NCBI GenBank assembly: GCA_013398295.1
Contig: VZSF01008202.1
Location: forward strand, 124,229-188,228
DNA length: 64,000 bases
From: Chionis minor
Taxonomy: Eukaryota; Chordata; Aves; Charadriiformes; Chionididae
Direction of reading: 5' to 3'
A program made the translations under genes and the position numbers. The notes under the pieces are model-generated. The model saw only the letters and a list, made by a program, of their open reading frames with translations. It did no database searches and was not told where the DNA came from. Shown in pieces: positions 44,701 to 57,245 of this stretch. Each line of letters opens with the position of its first letter. Position 1 is the stretch's first letter.

Positions 44701-47700
44701 TCCGTGCAGAGACATGATGGCACCAGCAGTAACATCTTCAGGCCCAGCCTCAGGGAGGTGCATTGGGGTTGTGAATCCACGTGTGCAACAGTATTTCTAC
44801 GTGTTTGCTTGAAATGCTGATAGGCTTCACGTATAGTTGATCCTATTTATTCTTGCCCTTTGAAAGTAGATGGACCTTTCATTTCGTTTCTTGTCCACCA
44901 AATCATTTAGAGGGAGAATTCTGAATGATTGATTGCAATGCCAAATGATTGTGGCTTTTTAATGACAATGCAGCATTACCAAGGCCATTTCTCTTCATCT
45001 CTTAAGGGTAATCCATATTCAATCAAGATTTATGGTCTTGTATGTGTAAATACATAACCTAATCATCATGTACCTTTAGCCTCCAGTGAATGCATCTCTC
45101 TGCTTCTGAGCAGACAGCTAACTGAAAGTGTTGCAAAGTTTTGCGTTGTGGGACTGAAATGATATTATTCCAGTCAAGGACCACTGTGTTTTGTCACCAT
45201 AAAGGCCCCTGGTTCATTGGGTGACCTTAAACAAATCGTTTAACTTCTTACGTGTTTGTGAACCCAGCTGGAAAACTTCGCACAAAACCATCCAGCAGGC
45301 AACTTACAGCAAGCCACATGCAGTGCTTGCATTTGAGCTTTCCTCAGGGAAATAAAAGCACAAATGAAAATTGCAAACCATCATCAACCCATAATAAATG
45401 TTTAAAACACATGCTGGAGTCAAGAGAAAAGACTGAAAATTAAACAAGAAGCAAGCCAGACTATCAGTTACTTTTTTAAAATGTGGTGTTTGGGGTTTTT
45501 TCCTGTAATTTAGCTCCTCTTAACTCTTCTCGAATCTCAGTTTCTGCATGCACGCTTGATACTTTTTATATTATGACCATATGGGTTGGATGAACTAATT
45601 GGTGAGCTGACAGCAAGCTGCACATGTTCCCCATCTTAATGATTTTACCCTGCTATATCTGTCACCTTGAGGCTTAATCAAAACCACCTAGTCCTTCCTT
45701 TACTGGAACAGAAGAGGAGCGCACCCAGCCCTGGCGCGGACAAGGAGAGGCAGAGTATATCAGCTTTGCCTGGCTTGATGTCCTGGTTGGTTCCATGGAT
45801 TGTGCGAGCCTGGAATATACAACATGGATGGAAGCACAGAACATCAGATGTTCCCAAAGTGCTTCTACTTCAAAGAGACGTCAGGATATCCAGTCCTGTT
45901 TGATTACTCTTAATCTTTGGCATTTTATTATACAGCAGAGCTAAAGACAACACCGGAAGAGGCAGCAGAATCAGTTTCATAGGGAGGGGCAAGACCAAAG
46001 GAGCACACAAGGGTGGGTAAGAACCATATGACAGTATTGAAATGCCAAAGAGCTGGAAGTTCGCCCAGGAGTGGACGTCTGGCGTTCCCCATCAACGCCG
46101 TAAGTGGGGACGTGATGAAAGTGTTAGTTGCACGCTGGTGTCTGATCCCCAAGATTCACAGTCGAGCTACAGCTTAGTGCAAGTTTGGGAGGAAAAAAAA
46201 TAAAAAGACATAAAAGAAAAAAAAAAAGCCTTTATGATCAGAGATGAAGTTAAATACCAGAAATAGTCTGCAAGTACATGTTAAAGAATGTCAAGCTGGG
46301 GAAAGTGCTCTTCAGGTAATGAAAGAAGTACAAAATGCAAACTAATAATGAGATATTTTCCCCAGAACCTGCCCTGATGAAGAGCTGGTGAAGTGGAGTT
46401 GTACTTTGTCTTCCAGGGATAAACCCAGAATCAGATTTTGGGTTCAGGGCAGATCAAAAGGTAATGCAGAGAAGAATTCATCAGGGAGCTCAGCTCCCAA
46501 GGAGGCAGATTATCTGCTGAAGAGGCAATGGAAGAGAAATCAGAGAACAAAAGGTGAGGCAGCTTGCTAAAAATCAGGGACAAAATGATGAATCAAAAAA
46601 CATTAGCAAAATACATGCTATTCTTATTATGTGCCAGGCAGGAGGGAAGCCAGTAACCTAGGAGTCACTTTTAATTTAGCACAAGATACTAAATTGTGCT
46701 AAAAAATGCATCAGAATTCTTTGCTTTTTCACAGCAGATCCAGCAGCTTTGTGCAAAAAATAAGAAAGCCTGATCGGAAGCAAAGAGCTAATGGCCAGTA
46801 AACATTGGGCCTTATTCAAACAAAACTTCTTTTAGATATGAGAGGCTTGCTTCAAATGCATGTGGGGTTCTTCCCTCATTATTACTGATGGTAGTCAGTG
46901 GATTTGAGCTGATTATTTGAAGGAAAGGGGTTGGAAATGTACCCAAAGCAATATTTGTCTTGGACCTGAGCGTCTAGGCAAACACATCACCCAACTGCCA
47001 CGCACGCCACGTGTGAACAATAACCTGGCAAGTCTGGCTTGAGAGTTCAGACTGAATCTTTTCTTTTTGTTTTTAATTGAAAACTGGACTTTTGGTGACT
47101 TGTGTGTAAAATACCTACTCTTCCTGCAAGAAAAACTTTCTACATAAGTCATAAAATGGCACACACAGCTAAGTGTGGGGTTCTTCCTGAGGAATATTAA
47201 CAACAATCACTGTGCGGTACAGTTTGAACAGAACATTTGGGAATTCTTACGAAACATTTTGGAGGATTAAAGGATATGTCACTCTTTCTACAGGCAGTCC
47301 ATCATTTCCTGCTCGGTTCTGCGGTACATATTCCCAAAATAAGCACTGCTGAAACACAGGGAGTGGGAAGGTTATTGTCTTCACTGGCAAGCTGATAAAC
47401 GAGGAGGCGAGGTTGTGAAACTGCATGGATAAAACAGTATTTAAGGCAGCATAAAGACAGTGGTGAAATTGTTTCCTGCAAAGCAGCAACGTGACATAAA
47501 ACAGGACACAAGTGTGTAAGTTACAGTGATACAGTGCAGAGACTGGGTATCCCCTCTCTCCAAAGCATTTGAAGAACAGGAAATGAAGTTTCAAGCCCGT
47601 CCCAGCAGCAGGAAATCTGAATAAACATGGATAAAATGGAAATACTGATTTGCAGCATGTCCATCCTCACCAGTAACATTTCTGTGCTACAAAGGCTGTA

Positions 47701-50700
47701 AGCCTCCATTTTTCTCCTAAGAGATAATCACATTTCTCCCTATAACTAGCGTCTGCTCTACCACATACATACCACCTACCTTTTCTTTCAGAGATGAACT
47801 AACTAATATATCTCTAATTAAACTCTAAGCAATCATCCTCAACTTGTATTTAGCTTTTCAATCTGATGCTTCTATCCCAAACCTGAATAATGGCAAGTGT
47901 GCCTGAAAGCTCTGCTTTTTCCAGCTATACTTGATCTAATAAAAGATTATAGTTCTACCTAAAACCCTGGTCTCACTGTAGAAAATCAAACCCTTCATAA
48001 AAAGCACTATAGTTGTCCCTGGGGTTGTAGTTTGCGTGCTTGTACCTATTAAATTCCATGTGGCAATGGGACAGTAGCTGTCGGGCCACTGAAGACAGAA
48101 ACAGGGAGACCAAAGCTTCATGCCCTGAGGTCTAAGGAGTTAACAGGCTTTGTTTCTCCAGGGGATTTTATCAAAGTCCCAGACCTCAAAGAGGACCTCA
48201 GATCAAAGCTCAGCTCAGGTTAGACAAAGCTAATCTGTTCTGGGCCACACATGTACTCCGAGGTACTGCCACTTCCCACTGTTCGAGGATGCACCAGCCT
48301 CTGCCCTGTCTGGCTCAGTAAATCCCGGAGATGGATACCCGAAAGCTGGGCGGAACTGCTTGGTTTTCTGACCTTGTCCAGGGTGAAGCAGTCCAGCAAC
48401 TGCTCAAAGCTGAAGCTGACAGGAGTATTCAAGGAGCCCATATATCAGATGGGTGATTTAGAGGCTTCTGTGCATCAGTACAGATCCCCTCTGCCGGCCA
48501 ACACCCGAGAAGGGGTGTCTGTAAGCACGTTGGAGCCAGCAGAACAGCAGGGACTACCCACACGCCTGGCGCTGTCTGAACTGCAGCCAAAGGGCTACAG
48601 ACCTAGAATGGAGAACTGACCACAGAAACAGCAACAGGGGAACGTCAGGAAGTCAGGGGAGCCAGGAAAGTCTTGGGGGAAAGCTCTCAGCAAGGTGAGA
48701 CAGAGGACTTCAAACTGTCCCGTTGTCCCTGGGAGCCTTTGCTTCCCCCCTCCAGGGGAAATGTCCTTGTGACAAAGGCAAACCCCAACCTCGGTGCTGC
48801 AGAAGGGAGCGCAGACAGGCTGGGAAGATCGCACTTAGGAAGCTCGTGCCCCTGTTCTCTCCCTCATGGTGCACTTAAAGCTCTCAGTACACTGCACCCC
48901 CCTGGGGTCCAGAACCATTCTGGTGAACAGAGGCCACTCTGAAGACAAGGAGCCCCCAGAAGACCAGAAATTTGTTTGCCTTGATGACATTATCCTTAAG
49001 TCTGCCACATGGTGAACTAGCCCCTACTCACCGTGAGCACGGCCAGCATCCAACAGCATCCACCCTTGACACCCTGTCATAATTACTATGATGGATTCCA
49101 TGCCTGGGCAACGCAACAGTGGAATGCATTTTGTAAATTAACTCAATTAACGTGCTTCTGATCAGGGCTGCATCGCACTAGGCTGTTGGCCAAATGGTTT
49201 TCTCTGCTGCCTCCTCTGTAGGAACGGCAGAAAGACCGTTCTGCTGCAAGATTGCTCCACGAGGCTTGTTCTCCAGAGCTCCAAGTCCAATGTGGAGCAA
49301 TCCTGCATTTTCTCCGTCAGACTAACACACAGAGTAATTGCTCTCTCAGTGAAGTTATTTTCTTTCCAATTATACTCCGCAAAGTTTCTCCTGCTAAGTC
49401 TTTCTTGTCTCACTTCAATCAGTGACTCCTCCACCCCTCCGTACTCAGTATATCACCCTTTGAATATAAGGGATGCCCTGTGAAACATAATGAGACTGTT
49501 ATTCCCACGCACTCCATAGCAGGGCTATGAGTTTCATTCAAACTCTATTAGCCACTTACAATTGCTCTCAGAAGATTTTCTGTTATGAATTCACCCACCT
49601 ATTGAGAATGATCCTACAGAACTCCATTTCCTTCCGCATACCTTTCTGTCAGCCTGTGAATTCCTCTCCCTGCCCGTTTCTGTGTTGCCTCATTCATTTC
49701 TGCAGGAGGGCAACTGGCAAACCTGCAACCAGGCTCCTGTTAAGCACGTGGACTAAAGGATTCTCAGGCTTCTCTGGTGCTCAGCTCTGGAGGGATTAAG
49801 AAACTAAGAAGGATTCCCACTGAGCCCTGGACCTCTGCTGCCAAACGCCTGCTCAGGAATATCCCGTGCGCTCGGCACTCAGCAACCTGCACTTACAGCT
49901 CCCAGCACGGCACCGGTGGAGAGTGAATCCTCCAGAAACCCATCTGAGTGCTGCCAGGGCACGCGGGAGCTGGCAGGCGTGGAAGAGGAGTTTGCTCTCC
50001 AGGGTGAATCATTCCTTGTTCTCTCTGCCGTGCGTCTGAACATGGCCTAGCGTGGGGGCTGCTGCTCTGATTCAGCTCATCAGGAACTACGATAGGGCCA
50101 CTGCTCCCTCCAGCTGGCTCCGCGGGGCCAGCATCAGATGGAAATTACTAACAGCCATTTATCGCAGCAAGTCACCTTCAAACCAGTGAGCTGAAGAAAA
50201 GCCCTCCCCGACCAGGATCCTTGCCTTGAGCCTTCCAGGGTTCTGCTGATTGTATTAATTTCCTTTAGAAACACAGTAATGTCACCTGAAATCTCTTAGG
50301 GCAAACAGTGGGAAACGATTTGAAGTTTCATTCCTAATGAGAAGTAAATTGCTGTCTCCAGCCTGTGTTCTGGACTAATGATACAATCGCATCAGGCACA
50401 ATTCATAATTCAGGGGAGGAACAGACAGACAGCTCGCGACAGAGCCACTGAGAAGCCAAGCGCGGTGAACTGTACATCACTGCACCCATTACGGGGTGAA
50501 ACTGGAGTTAGTGAGTGTCATTTACAATGTCAGCTTTTCCTGACAGACGAGGAATGCAATTATCCCTTCACTAAACTGATACAATTTATTCAGCATGGGT
50601 TTACCTCCCTTTTTTCAATTTAAAACTGATTTGTTGAGCAGATTTGATTACAGGCACAAAGATTAGGGCAGAGCTGTCGAGAAGCTCCAGGTGAACACTT

Positions 50701-51004
50701 CCTTCCACACAAGAAAGGGAATTTGGATCTCGTAAGGTCAGGCCCCTCCATCGCTCCAAGGCTCAGCAATGTCTGACAGGTGGGGAAGCAGGGAGAGACA
50801 GAAAGCAAATCCCAACCCTTTATAATCCCTTACTAATGAGCACTGGTTCTTGTCAACCCTCAGCTCCTGGTGCTGTTTTCAAGACAATTGGGTAGCCCTG
50901 TCTCCTTCAATAGAGTGGGAAATTCAGGCATACAGCAGGGGAAAGACTTGCCTGTGGCCAGACAGGATCAGTGAGGGACTACAAACAGGAGCCGTGTGTC
51001 CTGA
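41727..51004. other. 9.3-kb CR1-free unique block, no gene recognised
   Basis: The longest repeat-free stretch in the window. No domain-bearing frame is seen (48251-48619 and 47247-47594 are the longest). An A-rich tract (46191-46227) and a 27-bp-spaced duplication of ACAGACTTTA (43243 and 43270) are the only low-level structures noticed. Confidence 0.45.
46191..46227. repeat. A-rich low-complexity tract
   Basis: GGAAAAAAAATAAAAAGAC followed by TAAAAGAAAAAAAAAAAG; a simple A-rich run. Confidence 0.75.
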
Positions 51005-51630
51005 ATCATATAATCATAGAATCACTGGGGTTGGAAGAGACCTTCAAGATCATCGAGTCCAACCATAAACCTATGCCAAAACCACCCCTAACCCATGTCC
51101 CTCAGCACCACGTCTGCCCGGCTTTTAAATACCTCCAGGGATGGCGATTCCACCACCTCCCTGGGCAGCCTGTTCCAATGCCTGATAACCCTTTCCATAA
51201 AGAAGTTTTTCCTAATCTCCAACCTAAACCTCCCCTGGCACAACTTGAGGCCATTTCCTCTTGTCCTGTCGCTTGTTCCTTGGGAGAAGAGATTGACCCC
51301 ACCTGGCTATAACCTCCTTTCAGGGAGTTGGAGAGAGTGAGAAGGTCTCCCCTCAACCTTCTCCAGGCTGAACAATCCCAACTCTCTCAGCCCCTCCTCA
51401 TAAGACCTGTTCTCCAGACCCCTCACCAGCTCCGTTGCCCTTCTCTGGACACGCTTCAGCACCTCAATGTCTCTCCTGTGCTGTGGTGCCCAAAACTGAA
51501 CACAGCACTCGAGCTGCGGCCTCACCAGTGCTGAGTACAGGGGCACAATCACTGCCCTGCTCCTGCTGGCCACACCATTCTTGATACAGGCCAAGATACC
51601 ATTGGCCTTCTTCACCATCTGGGCACAAAA
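51005..51630 (-). mobile_element. CR1 fragment, antisense
   Basis: Tail repeats (ATCATATAATCATAGAATCA) are followed by the 3' UTR and ORF2 C-terminus. The minus frame 51307-51675 keeps [38 protein letters not shown] and LGLFSLEK. A small deletion after LFSLEK breaks the RRLRGDL block and shifts the frame. It reaches somewhat further upstream than the other copies of this subfamily. Confidence 0.94.
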
Positions 51631-53321
51631 TGCCCAGAATGTAGCTATTGGAAATCGCATTCTTGTTACTAACATTTCTGATTAATTGTATGTTGCCACG
51701 TAAGAGGGAGAGGGGGTTCTCTCCAGGTCCCTGCAGCAATTTATGTAGTGAAGCATGAGATTTGGTTGTCTTTAGTTCAGGTACCAATTCTAATAATGAG
51801 AAAATCCAAGGGCTATATTTAACACGCTGCTTGTGGTGAAACTTGCCACGGCTTCTTCCTTTTTGCTGTGTTCTTTTGTTTGCCGTTCTTTTGCTCAGCA
51901 TTGCTCAACAAAATATTCTTTGGGTTTGGGGCTCTTCACGTCCCTGATGCGTCTGTTCTCTGCCTGCCCTCACCCTGCTCCTGTTCTGGCCAGTGCAGAT
52001 ACACTTCAGGTATGTTTATTTGAAGGGCTTACCTTAAGGTTTGTGTCGCCCTGCCCCAACAAGTGACCACGATCAGCAGAGAGCTGCTACAGTGCGTCCT
52101 CAGCCTGCAGGACCTTAGGGTGAAGTTGAACTCCATCACGATCACTCTGAAATAATTGTACACTCTGAAAAATGGTGTGCTTGGAGTGAGGAGACGCCTA
52201 ACTAATGACGAAAAAGCAGTTTGTTTAATGGATTGCAAGGAAAATTTGGAATCAACCTGAACTTTGGGAATATTCCAAGCAAACGTTTCATGAGAAATTT
52301 GGCGTGTTGGGGGTGGGTGTGGTTGAAAGAGCAGAAGCTGCTCGCCATGAAGATAGGATCATCCTTTTGCACAGCCATGCTCCCACAGAGCAGCAGACCT
52401 GTTGCCTTGAAAGATGAGATCTCAGGAGAGAAAGGCATCGTGAGCCCACCTAGTTCCTCTTTGTGCAGACAATTAGTTTATGACTACTTTCAGATGTTTC
52501 TTGCCATAACATTATTGCCAGCAATGAAGCTTTGGACGGATCCCATGGGAAAACATTACATTCCTCCACTTAACTGTCAGGGTACATTACGAGAGACACA
52601 TCTGTCCCCGCTCCAGACCAGCCCTGTAAGCAACTGAACACTGAGGGCACAGGCTGTAGAAGAGCAGGCAGGCAGGGGTGGAAAGACAGGAAGACCAGCT
52701 GCACTGCCAACATCCACATCGTTCCCGCTGAAACCACACCGGCCTCGAAGCTGCTCTCTTGCTGCAAAGAGCAGCATCAGAAAAAAGGTGTTTTGGTTGC
52801 AGATACAAGTGCATCCCCTCCTAGAACAAAAAGCCCTGATCTTACGGCCTGGGGGCACTGTGGAAATGAAAAAGAATTCCCTTAAAATTAGACCACTGGC
52901 TGTTTTGAGATACAGGGAACAGTTCCTTGCCAACAGCTCAGAGTCTTCCCTGTTTTCTCCACCCCAGCTTATTTGTTTTGCTTCAGCCACAACCACTGAG
53001 TAAACCACTAAACCAACCAGAGCTGAACAACCAATTAAAAATGGCAGCTCCAGGCCACAAGCAGCTTTTCAATTATTCGTTTGTTTACATCCCTCCTCTC
53101 CAACCCTCTGGTATTGCTTTAAAATGGATAATTTGTTGAAAACAACCTCCCAGACTTCAAATCCTTAAGAGCAAGTCAGCTGGAAAAGCAGAACTTCCCA
53201 CAGCAGCTGGTGCATCTGTGGCTGCTGCAAGCCCTGTGCTGGCAAAGAGGATTTGGGAACTCTCCTGTAAAGCTCAAGGGCCTGGGGAGAAGGTGGGGGT
53301 CACTCCTTGAAGAAAATATTT
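51631..53321. other. Unique sequence, no gene recognised
   Basis: About 1.7 kb. Frames at 52221-52637 (138 aa) and 52577-53008 (minus, 143 aa) have no domain and overlap other frames. Confidence 0.5.
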
Positions 53322-54500
53322 CATAGAATCATAGAATCATAGAATGGTTAGAGTTGGAAGGGACCTTAAAGATCATCAAGTTCCAACCCCCCTGCCATGG
53401 GCAGGGACACCTCTCACTACAGCAGGTTGCTCAAAGCCCCATCCAGCCTGGCCTTAAACACTTCCAGGGATGGGGCCTCCACAACTTCCCTGGGCAACCT
53501 GTTCCAGTGCCCCACCACCCTCACAGTAAAGAACTTCTTCCTAATAGCTAATCTAAATCTCCCCTCTTCCAATTTAAAACCATCACCCCTTGTCCTATCA
53601 CTGGACTTCCTGACAAAGAGTCCCTCTCCAGCTCTCCTGTAGGCTCCCTTCAGATACTGAAAGGCTGCTCTCAGGTCTCCCCGGAGCCTTCTCTTCTCCA
53701 GGCTGAACAGCCCCAGCTCTCTCAGCCTGTCCTCATAGGAGAGGTGCTCCATCCCTCTCATCATCTTAGTGGCCCTTCGCTGGACCTGTTCCAACAGTTC
53801 CATGTCCTTTCTATGTTGAGGACTCCAGAGCTGGACACAGTACTCCAGGTGGGGTCTCACAAGCGCAGAGTAGAGGGGGAGAATCACCTCCCGTGCCCTG
53901 CTGGCCACGCTTCTTTTGATGCAACCCAGGATACGGTTGGCTTTCTGGGCTGCCAGCGCGCACTGCCGGCTCATGTTGAGCTTCTCATCCATGAGCACTC
54001 CCAAGTCCTTCTCCTCAGGGCTGCTCTCCAGCCATTCTCTGCCCAGCCTGTATTTATGCCTGGGATTGCCACGTCCCAGGTGTAGGACTCTGCACTTGGC
54101 TTGGTTGAACTTCATGCCATTTGCATTAGCCCACCTCTCAAGCCTGTCCAGGTCCCTCTGGATGGCATCCCTTCCCTCCAGTGTGTCAACCGCGCCACCG
54201 AGCTTGGTGTCATCGGCAAACTTGCTGAGGGTGCACTCGATCCCACTGTCCATGTCTCCAACAAAGATGTTAAATAGCACTGGTCCCAGTACTGACCCTT
54301 GCGGGACACCACTCGTCACTGGCCGCCACGTGGACATTGACCCATTAACCACAACCCTTTGAGTGCGGCCATCCAGCCAGTTCCTTATCCGCCGAGTGGG
54401 CCATTCATCGAACCCGTGACTCTCCAATTTGGAGACCAGGATGTCATGCGGGACAGTGTCAAATGCTTTGCTTAAGTCCAGGTAGATGACGTCCGTTGCT
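53322..54500 (-). mobile_element. CR1, longest and least decayed copy, 5'-truncated in RT
   Basis: About 1.18 kb, from three ATAGAATC tail repeats (plus-strand left edge) to a cut inside the RT domain near GACGTCCGTTGCTC. It keeps the whole distal half of ORF2 in one open frame plus the 3' UTR. Endonuclease, RT fingers and ORF1 are missing, so it cannot act on its own. The subfamily differs from the other copies in the window ([20 protein letters not shown]). Confidence 0.97.
53417..54499 (-). pseudogene. CR1 ORF2 C-terminal fragment (reverse transcriptase)
   Basis: An open minus frame of about 360 codons without an internal stop, ending just after [11 protein letters not shown]. In order it holds RT motif A (YLDLSKAFD, coded at 54458-54490), motif B ([11 protein letters not shown]), the catalytic FADD of motif C, then the thumb and C-terminal region ([43 protein letters not shown]). 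In intact CR1 this enzyme primes reverse transcription of its own RNA at nicked DNA. The N-terminal endonuclease and RT fingers are absent, there is no own promoter or credible start codon, and the frame is truncated rather than mutated. Conservation of all visible catalytic aspartates indicates a fairly recent insertion. Confidence 0.93.
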
Positions 54501-54554
54501 CAAATTTGCTTTGTTTCTGTTTATTGAGTGTTGTTGCAACCAAGACCTGTTAAA

Positions 54555-54963
54555 AGCTCAAGTGGAAGAAGGAAGTTTTCAATATGGGGAAGAAGGGACC
54601 GGCCACTTGGGAAGATTACAAGAATGCTGTCAGAGTATGCAGGGTTGAAACGAGGAAAGCTGAGGCCTCCTTGGAATTAGATCTGGCAAGGGATGTCAAA
54701 GTCAACAGGAAGGGGTTCTTCAAGTACATTGGAGGGAAAAGAAAACCTAGAGAGAATGCGGGCCCTCTGTTGAATGTGGCAGAGCACTGGCACAGGCTGC
54801 CCAGAGAGGTGGTGGAGTCTCTGACTCTGGAGACATTCCCAACCCGCCTGGACACCATCCTGTGCAACCTGCTGTAGGTGGCCCTGCTCTGGCAGGGGGC
54901 TGGTCCAGACGATCTCTAGAGGTCCCTTCCAACCCCTAACATTTTGTGATTCTGTGATTCTGT
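54555..54963 (+). mobile_element. CR1 with internal deletion of the RT domain
   Basis: The 5' part encodes the linker between endonuclease and RT (KKGPATWEDYKNAVRVCR, LARDVK, GFFKYIGGKRK, ENAGPLLN). It joins directly near 54773-54780 to the extreme C-terminus ([16 protein letters not shown]) and 3' UTR, ending GATTCTGTGATTCTGTAA. Roughly the whole RT core is missing. It is the same subfamily as 16713 and 31408. Its 5' edge lies about 55 bases from the 5' edge of the oppositely oriented copy. Confidence 0.9.
54584..54877 (+). pseudogene. RT-less CR1 ORF2 remnant, 97 codons, open
   Basis: The frame stays open across the internal deletion and ends at the normal CR1 stop (ATCCTGTGCAACCTGCTGTAG). 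Linker residues occupy about 1-64 and the C-terminal tail about 65-97. The ATG at 54584 is an internal methionine and CR1-like residues (WKKEVFN) continue upstream, so it is not a native start. No function is proposed. Confidence 0.75.
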
Positions 54964-57049
54964 AACTGGGGATCTGGTGCACTAAAGCACAGGGAGAGAT
55001 AAAGCAAGTAGAGGAAGCACAGATGAAGAAAGAGCAGAAATATGTTGTTGCATGTTGTGACGGTGCAACCATGGTTTTATAGACATGGGAAGTCCAGGAA
55101 AGCCAATGCACAGCTGTAAATTCACTGACTGCCCAGAGCCCGGTATGATCCGTCATTCAGGGAATTAGAGGAAGAAACTGTCTAAGTCTGAAATACGATT
55201 TAAATTACTATCAGCTTAAATGTTACCCTGTTGAGGGCTCACTGGCAGCAAAGGGTGATTGTGCATTCTGGGTACTATGATCAATTGGCCAATACTTCCA
55301 TTTTTAAATCATTTGTTCTGTTAAGCTAATTTAGAGCCAACATTTTTATGAACGAGTGGTTGGCAGGGAAGCTCTCCTCTGGGCAAAGCTGGGACTCCAA
55401 ACTTAGCTCTGTGACAGTTCACATGCCATGAAAGATGGGTTTTTTTCTTTTTTCTTATGACACTTTTTGAGTGTGTTCAAATAAAAAGTTTGAACTGATG
55501 CTATCTGAAGTGATTGGAGGTCCATAGACTTAAGCTCCTTTGCATAATATCTCAAGATTCTTCTACTGATTTGGAGTTGCAATAAGCTAAGTATTGCCAG
55601 GGACTTTGGCAGGAATGTCCAGTTCAGATTTCAGGAGCTTTTGTGATTCCATTAATGGCTTTCTTTTATGGGACATTAACTAATTTGGAACACAGTACAA
55701 GGAAAAAAAAGAATCAGCATCATCATTTCAACTTCTGCATCATAAGCTAATTTGATCATTATTTCTTTTTAAAGTTATAGCCCAAGCACTTTGGATATTA
55801 CTCATGAAATGGCATTTCCCCCTTCTGTTTCTAGATTCTCTGCTGATGTAACCCCATTGACTTCAAAGCATTTTACACTAACAGTGAACTTGGCCATGCA
55901 ATGAACTGAAGAAAAAACCCCATACCCTGATATGGATATTTTGCTCTATTATTTGACACCTGGGAATCATGTCCCTTGCGTGTAACATGCCTTTGGTGCC
56001 ACAAAACCCTGAATGAGAAGCTTTTTCCAGAATTAATTTCTGAAATGCCTTCCCAGATGTCATAAGCAAGCTATAGGAAACAGTGTAGAACAAACCAAGG
56101 TAGAGGTGTGAAAACATGATTATATTCATACTTAAGACACAGTTTTCAATGACTAACTGTCAAAATGAAAGGATGCATTGAGTGCGCTCCCACGTGGGTC
56201 TGTGCTGGGCCCCGTATTTAGTATTTCTCACATAACCAGGGGACAGAGCAGAGAAGAGGCTTGTGAAACTGATAGCAAGTTGAGAAACAAAAGGAGATGG
56301 TTCTTCACACAACAGGTAACACACCTCTGAAGCTCTTGCCAAAAGTGTAGACACAAATCACAGCAGGCTCAGGAGATACTCAAGCAGCCAGAGGCTGGGA
56401 AGGCACCTATGGAAAGTTTCACATACACTTTTCCTGTTCTCACACCTCCCCAGTGCGTGGCCATTTTTGGGCGCAGGGTATCAGGCCGGAGCGACCCTCA
56501 GTCTGAAGCAGAAGAGCATTTCTGATGTTTTCAGGGGAATATAGGCACTCTAGAAGGATGTTTTTGAAAAACTGGAGAAATTAACTTAAAAAAATCAAGA
56601 TGACATTCAGTAAGAGGCTGTCCTAGGTATTACTTATGCTTACACTGGAACACCAACTGCCTAAATATTTGCTAGATAAAACTTGTCAGGCTGAAGTTCT
56701 GCACAGAAGAATCGGAATGGTTTAGTGCATCCTTAGGGGAACATAAACGAGCAATGCGATGCTGTTGTACCAAAGGCAATAACCCTCCCGGGAGGCCCCA
56801 ACAGCACAACAAGCAAAGAGAAATCTGTCTGTCCTTCCATGCATCACCACCAAACAGGCCTGAGCTGAAGTCCCAGGCGTGGTCTATTGGGCTCTACCCT
56901 CACAAAAGCTGTGGGCTGGCTGGAGGATCCAGAAGCGAACTGCGTAATTATCAGGCCCCTACAAACCAGCCTACAATAAAAAGTGGAATGAGACTCTTTA
57001 ACATAATAAAAAGAGAAGGGCAGAGATAATAACGTTCTGCAAATATATA
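54964..57049. other. Unique sequence, no gene recognised
   Basis: About 2.1 kb, AT-rich with scattered A/T runs; no domain-bearing frame and no young repeat. Confidence 0.5.
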
Positions 57050-57245
57050 GGGAGCTGCTGCAGAGAGGACAGGAACACGCTGTACGACACGGCCAGCGGA
57101 GAGGACAAAAAGTTGTAGCTAGAAATATTAGATTAAATGTTAGGAGAGTATTAAATAATTTTACCAGTAAGCATTGGAGTAGAGTGCGTGGGGACCTGGT
57201 TAGAGTCTCCATCATCAGAGGCATAAGCACAGACTACACAAACAC
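57050..57245 (+). mobile_element. Ancient, degraded CR1-like fragment
   Basis: Shows the order typical of old amniote CR1 3' regions: GAGGACAAAAAGTTGTAGCT, ATTAGATTAAATGTTAGGA, AGTAAGCATTGGAGTAGAGT, CTGGTTAGAGTCTCCATCAT, then CAGAGGCATAAG. No tail repeats and no open frame survive, and divergence from the young copies is high. Recognition is by pattern, so the edges are approximate. Confidence 0.6.
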
